A stretch of 64,000 nt of DNA from the NCBI RefSeq assembly GCF_004834005.1, contig NZ_STFF01000001.1, positions 867,347 to 931,346 of the forward strand, in the 5' to 3' direction. Position 1 is the first letter of the stretch. Each line of letters opens with the position of its first letter. This document shows, piece after piece, positions 1 to 7,197 of the stretch. The position numbers and the translations under genes are program-made. The notes under the pieces are model-generated. The model saw only the letters and a program-made list of their open reading frames with translations, did no database searches and had not been told where the DNA came from. This stretch comes from Niastella caeni. Lineage in GTDB: Bacteria > Bacteroidota > Bacteroidia > Chitinophagales > Chitinophagaceae.

Positions 1-1073
1 AAATGCCAGCCCATAATTGCGATCAACGTTATCAGCAACAGGTTGAACATGCTGATGGGCAACAAATATTTCCATTCAAGGCTCAGCAATTGATCAACCC
101 GCAGCCGGGGGAAAGTCCACCGGAACCACATGATCAAAAAGATCAGGAAAAATGTTTTACCCAGGAACCATACCGAAGAGGGGATATAATCCATAATATG
201 ATTAAAGCCCTCCCAATGACCGATGTGCAATGGCATCCACCCACCTAAAAATAAAGTGGCGCCAATAGCGCATACAATAAATATGTTGATGTATTCAGCC
301 AGGAAAAACAGCGCGAACTTCATTCCCGAATACTCTGTATGAAAACCCGCTGTTAATTCCGATTCTGCTTCAGCGAGGTCGAATGGAGCGCGATTGGTTT
401 CTGCCGTTACAGCAATAATAAAAATCACAAAAGCGATGACAGCAGGAATATGGCCACGAAATAGCCACCAACCGGTTTGTTGCGAGGCAATGATATCCGA
501 GATCTGTAAACTACCTGCAAGTACTACAATAGAAATGATCGATAATCCGGCCGACAGTTCATAACTGACTATCTGTGCGCCGCTGCGCATGGCGCCCAGC
601 AAAGAGTATTTGTTATTACTGGCCCAGCCAGCCATCAAAATGCCGATCACAGAAACAGATGAAACCGCCGACACATACAGCACGCCAATATTAATATCCC
701 AAATTTGAAAGCCTTTGGCAAATGCAATAGGTGCAAGTATCAACATTGCCGCGATCATCACTATAAAAGGGGCGAGATTAAAAAGGAATTTATCAGCGCC
801 ATTGGGAGTGAGCCCTTCTTTCATCATCAGCTTCAGGGTATCGGCAGCAGTTTGTAACATACCTCTGGGCCCTACCCTGTTTGGCCCTAACCTGATCTGC
901 ATGCGGGCCGCTACTTTACGTTCCATCAGCACCAATACCAAACCCAGTACAGCAAATAACCCGATCGCCAATAGCATGACAATGGTGCATTCCAGTATCA
1001 ATGCCATGGTTGGGTTGAACGTGCTGTACAACCATTGTTGAATTGAGTTTGTTATGTGTTCCAGGCTGAACAT
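1..1073 (-). CDS. nuoH: NADH-quinone oxidoreductase subunit H (partial, C-terminus beyond window)
   Basis: Membrane subunit of respiratory complex I that sits next to the quinone site and links the peripheral arm to the proton-pumping arm. I translated the minus strand from the ATG at 1073: 357 codons stay open to the window edge, so the end of the protein is missing. Conserved family signatures are visible: the quinone-site stretch ERKVAARMQIRLGPNRVGP near residues 51-69 and ETNRAPFDLAEAESELTAG near residues 225-243, among several hydrophobic helices. It lies 81 bp downstream of nuoD, last in the visible part of the operon. The direct nuoD-nuoH junction means nuoE, nuoF and nuoG are not at their usual place. 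Confidence 0.96.
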   Translation of the reverse strand, partial: MFSLEHITNSIQQWLYSTFNPTMALILECTIVMLLAIGLFAVLGLVLVLMERKVAARMQIRLGPNRVGPRGMLQTAADTLKLMMKEGLTPNGADKFLFNLAPFIVMIAAMLILAPIAFAKGFQIWDINIGVLYVSAVSSVSVIGILMAGWASNNKYSLLGAMRSGAQIVSYELSAGLSIISIVVLAGSLQISDIIASQQTGWWLFRGHIPAVIAFVIFIIAVTAETNRAPFDLAEAESELTAGFHTEYSGMKFALFFLAEYINIFIVCAIGATLFLGGWMPLHIGHWEGFNHIMDYIPSSVWFLGKTFFLIFLIMWFRWTFPRLRVDQLLSLEWKYLLPISMFNLLLITLIAIMGWH

Positions 1074-1103
1074 CGTTAATAAGAGTTAAATTCGTTCTTC
1101 CCC

Positions 1104-1149
1104 ATTTTCATTTCTCATTTTTCATTCTTCATTTCTTATTTCTCATTTC
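1104..1149. repeat. Purine-rich degenerate tandem repeat between nuoD and nuoH
   Basis: Read on the coding (minus) strand, the spacer is almost pure A and G and is made of imperfect copies of a word close to AAATGAGAAATGAAG. It fills most of the 81-bp gap between the two cotranscribed genes. No hairpin or promoter is apparent. I assign no function. Confidence 0.6.
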
Positions 1150-1153
1150 ACAC

Positions 1154-2320
1154 TCATCTATCTATATCCGGTATCACTAAATCCAACGTTCCCATTATCG
1201 CCATCAAATCACCTATTTTACTGCCTCTGCTGATATGGTCCAAGGCCGACAAATTCGAAAAACCCGGTGATCTGAATTTTATCCGGTACGGCGTAGTGCC
1301 GCCTTCACTAACTATGTACACACCCAGTTCGCCGCGGGCAGTTTCTACCCGGGAATAAAACTCGCCCTTGGGCAATTTCAAGACGGCTTTTGTTTTTGCC
1401 TGAAATTCGCCGTCGGGAATATTATCGATCAATTGCTCAACGATCCGAATTGATTGCCTCATTTCTTTTATCCTTACCAGGTAACGGGCATAACTATCGC
1501 CGCCTGTTTCAATGATCTCATCAAACGACACTTTATCATACACTTCATACGGATATAGTTTCCTGATATCGCATGGCACACCACTTCCCCTGCCAACCGG
1601 CCCGGTACAACCAAAGGAGATAGCATCTTCTTTTGTTAATACGCCAACCCCTTTGGTGCGGTTTTGAAAAATAATATTGCCGGTCACCAGGTCATCGTAT
1701 TCATCAATCTTATTATTGAAAAGCTGAATGAAATCCTTCACTCGTTTTTGAAAATTCGGATGTATATCATACATCACCCCGCCCGGCACCATATAGTTCA
1801 TGGTTAAACGGGCACCGCAGGTTTCTTCCATTATATCGTTAATGGTTTCCCGTTCGCGAAAGGCATAAAAAAACGGCGTAAAAGCGCCGAGGTCCATTGC
1901 CATTGCTCCCCACCACAATTCATGTGAGGCAATGCGGGTCAATTCATCCATCAGCACGCGGATCACCCGGGCACGCGGTGGTATTTCCAGTTGCAACCCT
2001 TTTTCAACACAAAGCGCGCAGGCATGGTTGTTAATATGGGCCGACAAATAATCCATGCGGCTGGTAACATAAATGAATTGCCGGTAGCTGAGGCTTTCGC
2101 ACATTTTTTCAATGCTGCGATGTATATAACCTAAATGCGGTTCAATTTTTTGAATGGTTTCTCCCTGCAGTGTGATCACCAGGTGCAACACACCATGCGT
2201 TGCCGGGTGTTGCGGACCTACATTAATTACCAGCTCACCGCCATCGGCAGCGCCCCCTAAATCCCCCCCGGCGGAGAGAATTGTATGACCAGAATTAATT
2301 ATTTGCGTTTCTCTATACAA
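1154..2320 (-). CDS. nuoD: NADH-quinone oxidoreductase subunit D
   Basis: The 49-kDa hydrogenase-like subunit of complex I, which lines the quinone pocket with NuoB. The family core starts at about residue 29 (VINVGPQHPATHGVLH) and runs to the normal C-terminus IPDIDR. No ATG lies between the nuoC stop at 2331 and this core. The first in-frame start-like codon is the TTG at 2320, 10 bp after the nuoC stop; the first internal Met is about residue 72. Residues 11-27 are translated from a GC-rich repeat that recurs in nuoC and upstream of nuoA. Function is certain; the exact start codon is not. Confidence 0.95.
   Translation of the reverse strand: MYRETQIINSGHTILSAGGDLGGAADGGELVINVGPQHPATHGVLHLVITLQGETIQKIEPHLGYIHRSIEKMCESLSYRQFIYVTSRMDYLSAHINNHACALCVEKGLQLEIPPRARVIRVLMDELTRIASHELWWGAMAMDLGAFTPFFYAFRERETINDIMEETCGARLTMNYMVPGGVMYDIHPNFQKRVKDFIQLFNNKIDEYDDLVTGNIIFQNRTKGVGVLTKEDAISFGCTGPVGRGSGVPCDIRKLYPYEVYDKVSFDEIIETGGDSYARYLVRIKEMRQSIRIVEQLIDNIPDGEFQAKTKAVLKLPKGEFYSRVETARGELGVYIVSEGGTTPYRIKFRSPGFSNLSALDHISRGSKIGDLMAIMGTLDLVIPDIDR
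2251..2279. repeat. Short GC-rich repeat, copy A, inside the nuoD 5' coding region
   Basis: The plus strand reads GCCCCCTAAATCCCCC followed by CGGCGGAGAG. It matches copies B (in nuoC) and C (between nuoB and nuoA), in the opposite orientation. It is read in frame as a Gly/Ala-rich stretch at the NuoD N-terminus that the family normally lacks. Confidence 0.7.
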
Positions 2321-2330
2321 ATTCCAATGT

Positions 2331-2840
2331 TTACAACTTTATCATATTTACGGGGTCATCAAAATCTTTTCGCAACGGGTGCCCCTCAAAATCGTCGGCC
2401 AAAACCAATCGCCGCAGATCGGGGTGATGCAGGAACCGCACACCAAACAGATCAAACACTTCCCGCTCATGAAATTCAGCCGTTCTCCAAAGATCCGATA
2501 CGGTTTCTATTTCAGGGTTGTTACGGTCGAGCTTTACTTTCACAACAATGGTGTGCCGGAAAACAGTAGACGAAAAATGATACACCATTGTTAATACCCC
2601 TCCTCCGCCAGCTGGCGGCGAGTTGGAGGGGGCCTGCGTTTTTCCCGCAGCCGTCTGCGCCCAATCGATACAAGTGAGGCAAAACAAATAATCCATGTTC
2701 AGCAAATCATTCCGTAACCATTGCGCAAAAGGTTTCCATTCAGTCGCTTCAACCTGTACGTTCAACCATTCGCCGGTTTCATCAAAAACAGCGTTCGGCT
2801 GAAAATTTGTTATATGTTCTTTTAATTCTTCTTTCGTCAT
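2331..2840 (-). CDS. nuoC: NADH-quinone oxidoreductase subunit C
   Basis: The 30-kDa peripheral-arm subunit of complex I, 169 residues, separate from NuoD rather than fused. The family signature is present: EFHEREVFDLFGVRFLHHPD near residues 122-141, followed by RRLVLADDFEGHPLRKDF. The ATG start at 2840 overlaps the nuoB stop by 4 bp, so translation is probably coupled. About residues 65-81 (KTQAPSNSPPAGGGG) form a Pro/Gly-rich loop absent from typical family members. It is encoded exactly by repeat copy B, which indicates an in-frame insertion into a tolerant loop. Confidence 0.96.
   Translation of the reverse strand: MTKEELKEHITNFQPNAVFDETGEWLNVQVEATEWKPFAQWLRNDLLNMDYLFCLTCIDWAQTAAGKTQAPSNSPPAGGGGVLTMVYHFSSTVFRHTIVVKVKLDRNNPEIETVSDLWRTAEFHEREVFDLFGVRFLHHPDLRRLVLADDFEGHPLRKDFDDPVNMIKL
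2594..2632. repeat. Short GC-rich repeat, copy B, inside nuoC
   Basis: On the coding strand it reads GGCCCCCTCCAACTCGCCGC, then an AGCTGGCGGAGGAG tail, an imperfect palindrome able to fold into a hairpin. It is closely similar to copy C upstream and is read in frame as part of NuoC. Confidence 0.7.
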
Positions 2841-3403
2841 GACAATTGCTTTTCTGCCCGTATTTGTTCACGGGTCAATCCGCTCTTTATTTTTTGTTGT
2901 AAAGTGATCAATGCATGCAATAAAGCTTCCGGCCGGGGCGGGCAACCGGGAATGTACACATCAACCGGTATCACATGATCAGCGCCTTTTACAACTGAAT
3001 ACGTATTATAGAAGAAGGGACCGCCGCTGATGGCACATGCGCCCATGGCGATCACATATTTTGGATCGGCCATTTGATCGTACAGGCGTTTAAGCACCGG
3101 GGCCATTTTATTTACAATGGTGCCGGCGATGATGATCACATCGGCCTGCCGGGGTGTAGCCCGGGCCACTTCAAAACCAAAGCGGGAGAAATCGTATTTC
3201 GAAGAAGCTACCGACATCATTTCAATACCGCAGCAACTGGTAGCAAAGGTGAGCGGCCATAAAGAGTTGGAGCGCGCCCAATTAATGATATCATTAAATG
3301 AGCTTACGATGACGCCACCCCCGGGCAGGTCATGCACCTGTCCGGGGAATTGCTCGTTCCCCTGGGATGCGGTTTCTATCTCATTATTTATGTTGTTCTC
3401 CAT
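2837..3403 (-). CDS. nuoB: NADH-quinone oxidoreductase subunit B
   Basis: The PSST subunit of complex I, carrying the terminal [4Fe-4S] cluster N2 that reduces quinone. The four expected cluster ligands are visible: the tandem Cys57-Cys58 in SCCGIEM, Cys123 in GACAISGG and Cys154 in PGCPPRPE. Length 188 residues is normal; the first 25 or so residues are a variable leader. The ATG at 3403 is followed downstream by a 4-bp overlap with nuoC. A copy of the GC-rich repeat lies between this gene and nuoA. Confidence 0.97.
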   Translation of the reverse strand: MENNINNEIETASQGNEQFPGQVHDLPGGGVIVSSFNDIINWARSNSLWPLTFATSCCGIEMMSVASSKYDFSRFGFEVARATPRQADVIIIAGTIVNKMAPVLKRLYDQMADPKYVIAMGACAISGGPFFYNTYSVVKGADHVIPVDVYIPGCPPRPEALLHALITLQQKIKSGLTREQIRAEKQLS

Positions 3404-3422
3404 ATTGATAACCAGTCTTATT

Positions 3423-3453
3423 CTCTCCGCCAGCGGAGAGTTAGAGGGGGCCT
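3423..3453. repeat. Short GC-rich repeat, copy C, at the nuoA 3' end
   Basis: On the minus strand it reads GGCCCCCTCTAACTCTCCGC then TGGCGGAGAG, with CTCTCCGC and GCGGAGAG as hairpin arms. It lies in the nuoA-nuoB spacer and touches the nuoA stop codon. Same orientation as copy B. Confidence 0.7.
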
Positions 3454-3802
3454 ACATCCATTTTAATGCGCCTTTCTTGTGTGCGTATAAAAAACCGGTA
3501 AATAATATAAAAAAGAAAATGGCGATCTCAACAAGCGCCATTAGTCCAACCTTTTTAACAACAACAGCCCAGGGATACACGAAGATCAGTTCCACATCAA
3601 AGATCAGGAACAACAGGGCAAACAGGTAATAGCCAACATTAAACTGATTCCATGGAGAGCCTTCAGAAGGAATGCCACATTCATAGGGTTCACCTTTTTG
3701 CGCATTCACCGATCCCCTTACCAAAAATTTTGATACGAGTATGCCGCCGGCCGAGAATAGAATGGCAGCGATGGTTAATACAAGGAGCGAGACTGGTCCC
3801 AT
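3452..3802 (-). CDS. nuoA: NADH-quinone oxidoreductase subunit A
   Basis: Small membrane subunit of complex I, 116 residues with three predicted helices (about 6-26, 59-79 and 88-108). The conserved loop YECGIPSEG at about residues 40-48, with its Cys, is the family hallmark. It is followed by FNVGYYLFALLFLIFDVE, also typical. It is the first gene of the operon; the ATG at 3802 has a plausible Bacteroidota promoter 40 bp upstream. Confidence 0.96.
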   Translation of the reverse strand: MGPVSLLVLTIAAILFSAGGILVSKFLVRGSVNAQKGEPYECGIPSEGSPWNQFNVGYYLFALLFLIFDVELIFVYPWAVVVKKVGLMALVEIAIFFFILFTGFLYAHKKGALKWM

Positions 3803-3841
3803 ATGGCGAATTTGAAATTATTTGGAATCGGCTGCTGATTC

Positions 3842-3870
3842 TAAATTTAGCATTTTTATTTCAATTGCAA
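3842..3870 (-). promoter_or_regulatory. Probable promoter of the nuo operon
   Basis: On the minus strand a TTG (3870-3868) is followed after 18 bp by TAAATTTA (3849-3842). This is one mismatch from the Bacteroidota -7 element TAnnTTTG, at the usual spacing from a -33 TTG. It sits 40 bp before the nuoA start codon. The assignment is by motif only. Confidence 0.4.
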
Positions 3871-4327
3871 CATTTTATGCCGGATTTATGGGGAGGCCTA
3901 ACGGTTTCAAATTCTATGGGCGGTGAGAAATTGCATAATTCATTAACAAAAGTGGCAACTTACTGGAAATATAAAGCATGCACTGGTTTTGGAACGGCCA
4001 GAACTGGTAAGAAGAAAATTCTCTACATATAGAAAATGGACAAATTTGTTTTATTCTCTTTCGCCATTACATGATAAGGGTTTAAAACATCATAACTTCA
4101 AATCTCTCACAACAATAATACTAATATAATTAGTACATACCACCCGCCTCCCCGCTTCTTGACAATAATCAAGTTCACCTCACGCTCACGGCAATCCCAT
4201 TATATAAGGTGTGGTAATTTTTTCGCAAAAAAACTTTTTTTTAAAAAATCCCACAACCTTGTCACGTTTCGAAGCTCCATTTTGTTTTATTAACACAAAA
4301 CGATTTAAAACATAAAATAAATACAAA
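3871..4327. other. Intergenic region between divergent nuoA and the AhpD-like gene
   Basis: About 450 bp without a credible gene. Only very short unsupported frames are present. It must contain the promoter of the rightward gene at 4328, but I see no clear TAnnTTTG element for it. Confidence 0.5.
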
Positions 4328-4789
4328 ATGGAACAGAGAATTGCATTTACCGACGTAACAAAAGGTTTATTCGATGGATTGTTTAAAACAGAAATGTACC
4401 TTAAAAAATCAGGGATAGATCCTAAACTGCAGGAACTGATCAAATACCGCGTTTCGCAAATAAACGGCTGTGCTTATTGTTTAGACATGCATCATAAAGA
4501 GGCCATTGCCCTGGGCGAAACCGAACAGCGCCTGTATTCCCTGACAGCCTGGAAAGAATGTCCTTATTACAGTGACAAAGAAAGAGCCGTACTGGCCTAT
4601 GCAGAGGCTGTAACCAATTTACATCAACACGGCATTACAGATGCATTATTTGAAACGCTTACCCAATACTTTTCAAAAGCAGAGATAGCCGATCTTACCA
4701 TGGCCATTGCCAATATCAATAGCTGGAACCGGCTCAATATTTCATTCAGAACGGTACCCGGTAATTATAAAGTGGGACAATTTAACTAA
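4328..4789 (+). CDS. AhpD-like carboxymuconolactone decarboxylase family protein
   Basis: 153-residue protein of the AhpD-like alkylhydroperoxidase superfamily, small all-helical enzymes that use a CxxC pair to reduce peroxides. The active-site motif C48-A-Y-C51-L-D-M-H55 is intact, so a peroxidase or disulfide-reductase role is more likely than a decarboxylase role. The C-terminus INSWNRLNISFRTVPG matches the subgroup often named arsenosugar or peroxidase-related AhpD proteins. It stands alone, closed by a strong terminator. The true substrate is not known. Confidence 0.85.
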   Translation: MEQRIAFTDVTKGLFDGLFKTEMYLKKSGIDPKLQELIKYRVSQINGCAYCLDMHHKEAIALGETEQRLYSLTAWKECPYYSDKERAVLAYAEAVTNLHQHGITDALFETLTQYFSKAEIADLTMAIANINSWNRLNISFRTVPGNYKVGQFN

Positions 4790-4832
4790 TCACTTAATAA
4801 CACCTCATTTACAAAACCACCCAGAAAATAGT

Positions 4833-4863
4833 AAATGGCTATCCTCATCCTGGATAGCCATTT
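4833..4863 (+). terminator. Rho-independent terminator after the AhpD-like gene
   Basis: Twelve-base arms AAATGGCTATCC (4833-4844) and GGATAGCCATTT (4852-4863) form a perfect stem with a 7-base loop, ending in a T-run. Confidence 0.85.
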
Positions 4864-4938
4864 TACGCAAAAACCGAAATCGATCAGCCGTGGATTACAA
4901 TGAGCTTTTTTAAGTAGCTTCATATAAAATAAATTGCC

Positions 4939-5298
4939 ATGACAACGAATCAGATTGCCAACCGCCTGGTTGAACTTTGCCGCAAAGGCGAATTTGAAAC
5001 AGCCCAGAAAGAGCTATTTGCCGAAGATGTTATTAGCATAGAACCGTATGCTACAGATGCATTCAAAAAAGAAACAAAAGGACTTCCTGCGATCATTGAA
5101 AAGGGAGAAAAGTTTCAGCGCATGGTAGACACGATGCACAAACTGGAAGTATCGGATCCTATGGTAGCCGATAATTCATTTGCCTGCACCATGCACATGG
5201 ATGTTACCATGAAGGACAAGCAACACTGGGATATGACCGAACTTTGCGCCTACCAGGTAAAAGATGGGAAGATCGTGTCGGAACAGTTTTATGTTTAA
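4939..5298 (+). CDS. SnoaL/NTF2-like small protein
   Basis: 119-residue cytosolic protein whose pattern fits the SnoaL-like branch of the NTF2 fold: helical start NQIANRLVELCRKGEFETAQKELFAEDVISIEP, then alternating strands ending DGKIVSEQFYV. The fold is used both for small-molecule isomerases and for non-catalytic binding, so no reaction can be assigned. It is convergent with the RibD-like gene, with a shared hairpin between them. Confidence 0.75.
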   Translation: MTTNQIANRLVELCRKGEFETAQKELFAEDVISIEPYATDAFKKETKGLPAIIEKGEKFQRMVDTMHKLEVSDPMVADNSFACTMHMDVTMKDKQHWDMTELCAYQVKDGKIVSEQFYV

Positions 5299-5309
5299 TT
5301 TGAAAGAAG

Positions 5310-5363
5310 ACCTGTCAGGCCATTATTCGGATGGTAATCACCCGATATTCAGACCTGACAGGT
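5310..5363. terminator. Bidirectional terminator-like inverted repeat between convergent genes
   Basis: Arms ACCTGTCAGG (5310-5319) and CCTGACAGGT (5354-5363) are exact complements around a 34-base loop. A T-run follows on the right. It separates the NTF2-like gene from the facing RibD-like gene. Confidence 0.65.
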
Positions 5364-5365
5364 TT

Positions 5366-5938
5366 TTATTTAATAGTATAATATAAGATCACCACGCCCG
5401 AACTGAATGCTTCTATCTTATACAATTCCAGGTCAAGCATACCGGGCAACTCTTTAAATACCGGTTTACCACAACCGATCACCACAGGATGCACCCACAT
5501 CCGGAACTCATCAACCAAACCGAGCTTTGTTAACGCCGCTACTATTTTCCCGCTTCCATATATGATCATATCCTTTCCCCGCCGGTGCTTCAATTCAGCT
5601 ACCTCTTCGCCAATATCCCTTTTGGCCAGCCTGGCATTATTCCAGGTAACGGTTGACATGGTTTTGGAAAAAACCACTTTAGGATAACTGTTCAACATAG
5701 AGGCAAAATCCAGGTCTTCCCGTGGCCGGATCGCATTAACCGGGTTCGAGTTCCAGTATTGCGCCATGCCTCTGTAGGTAATGCCACCGAGTAAAATAGT
5801 ATCTGCCTTGCTGAGTTGTTCTGCCGTTGCCCGCGCCATCTCTTCATTCCAACTCTTAAAATGCCAGTCCAGTTCACAATGCTCACCGGCCATAAAACCA
5901 TCCAGCGTCACATTCATGGATACAATTACTTTTCGCAT
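5366..5938 (-). CDS. Dihydrofolate reductase-fold (RibD C-terminal domain) protein
   Basis: 190-residue protein with the RibD_C/DHFR-like fold: start RKVIVSMNVTLDGFMAG, NADPH-binding segment near ADTILLGGITYRGMAQYW and glycine motif IYGSGKIVAALTKLGLVDEF. Such stand-alone proteins are common in soil bacteria and are usually annotated as dihydrofolate reductase family; their substrates are mostly unknown. It is unlikely to be the housekeeping folate enzyme, because the RibD-type signature is stronger. ATG at 5938. Confidence 0.85.
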   Translation of the reverse strand: MRKVIVSMNVTLDGFMAGEHCELDWHFKSWNEEMARATAEQLSKADTILLGGITYRGMAQYWNSNPVNAIRPREDLDFASMLNSYPKVVFSKTMSTVTWNNARLAKRDIGEEVAELKHRRGKDMIIYGSGKIVAALTKLGLVDEFRMWVHPVVIGCGKPVFKELPGMLDLELYKIEAFSSGVVILYYTIK

Positions 5939-5960
5939 TTTGCACTGTTTATCGTTGATA

Positions 5961-5968
5961 CAAATTTA
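5961..5968 (-). promoter_or_regulatory. Candidate -7 promoter element of the RibD-like gene
   Basis: The minus strand reads TAAATTTG, a perfect match to TAnnTTTG, 22 bp before the ATG at 5938. No convincing -33 TTG is visible, so confidence is modest. Confidence 0.35.
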
Positions 5969-6215
5969 CCGACGGTTATTAGGTTTGACAGAGTGTGAAA
6001 ATGACTTCCTGGCGGGTTGTTCGCGACTTTATAGTTTCTTACCTTTATTTGAAAGAAGGCAACGAACCAGCAAGGCATAAAGGCAACAAGGGAAAAAGGC
6101 ATAAACTAATTCTGCTCAATCCTCATGGCGAAGACATGAACAGTAAATTGTCTTTGTATTTGCTTGCAGCGTGCAGCTTGAAAGCTAATTTATAACGACA
6201 AATTGCTAAATAACC

Positions 6216-7196
6216 ATGAAACATGTTAGCATTCTCATTCCTCATGATGCGGTAATGGCAAGCATTGTAGACCCGCGGATCATCTTCACCGGCGTAAATG
6301 ACTTTCTTGAATCAGCCGGCAAACCTCCGGCATTTAAAGTGCAACTCGTAGGGCTCACCAAAGAAGTGCAATTGCACAACGGCACCTTTACGGTTCATGC
6401 CGATGTATTGATCGGGGATGTTAAGAAAACCGACCTGATCATGGTGCCTGCCATTGGCGGTAACCTGAAATCAGCGATCAAAAAGAACGAAGGCTTTTTT
6501 CCCTGGATCGTGGACCAATATAACCAGGGAGCAGAAGTCGCCAGCTTATGCATCGGCGCCTTTTTGCTGGCCTCTACCGGACTTCTAAATGGAAAAGAAT
6601 GCTCAAGCCATTGGCTAACGGCCAATGAATTTCGCGAAATGTTCCCGGCAGTAACGCTGGTTGATGGCAGGATCGTGACTGAGCAACAGGGTTTATATTC
6701 AAGCGGCGGCGCTTCCTCCTACTGGAATCTGCTGTTACACCTGGTTGAAAAACATGCCGGCCGGGAAATGGCCATCATGGCCGCTAAAATATATGCCCTG
6801 GAAATTGACCGTAAAACGCAATCGCCATTCATCATGTTCAATGGGCAAAAAAAGCACGAAGACGAACCTATTAAACAGGCGCAGGAATTTATTGAGAAGA
6901 ATGTTACGGAGCGCATTTCAGTAGAAGAGCTGGCCATAAAATATGCCATTGGCAAACGGCATTTTATCCGCCGCTTTAAAAAAGCCACCAATAATACACC
7001 CATCGAATATATACAACGGGTAAAAATTGAAGCTGCAAAAAAACAATTAGAGAACAGCCGTAAAAATGTGAACGAGGTAATGTATGACGTAGGTTACTCC
7101 GACGTAAAAGCATTCAGAACCGTGTTTAGGAAAATTACCGGTCTTTCCCCCATTGAATACCGCAATAAATACAATAAGGAAGCGGTAACCGTTTAA
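6216..7196 (+). CDS. GlxA-type AraC-family transcriptional regulator with DJ-1/PfpI domain
   Basis: 326-residue two-domain regulator. Residues 1-190 are a DJ-1/PfpI-like sensor domain with the nucleophile-elbow Cys112 in ASLCIGAFLLAS. Residues about 225-322 are an AraC double helix-turn-helix (ISVEELAIKYAIGKRHFIRRFKKAT, then VNEVMYDVGYSDVKAFRTVFRKITGLSPIEYR). Proteins of this type control small-molecule catabolism or stress genes. The ligand is unknown. It is convergent with the esterase gene, with only one base between the stop codons, so it probably does not drive that gene from an operon. Confidence 0.9.
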   Translation: MKHVSILIPHDAVMASIVDPRIIFTGVNDFLESAGKPPAFKVQLVGLTKEVQLHNGTFTVHADVLIGDVKKTDLIMVPAIGGNLKSAIKKNEGFFPWIVDQYNQGAEVASLCIGAFLLASTGLLNGKECSSHWLTANEFREMFPAVTLVDGRIVTEQQGLYSSGGASSYWNLLLHLVEKHAGREMAIMAAKIYALEIDRKTQSPFIMFNGQKKHEDEPIKQAQEFIEKNVTERISVEELAIKYAIGKRHFIRRFKKATNNTPIEYIQRVKIEAAKKQLENSRKNVNEVMYDVGYSDVKAFRTVFRKITGLSPIEYRNKYNKEAVTV

Positions 7197-7197
7197 T

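Noticed and set aside
2320..2840. NuoC-NuoD fusion
   Set aside because: A clear TAA ends nuoC at 2331 and the reading frames differ, so they are separate proteins.
3879..4032. Short plus-strand frame upstream of the AhpD-like gene
   Set aside because: About 50 codons with no recognisable protein pattern or translation signal.
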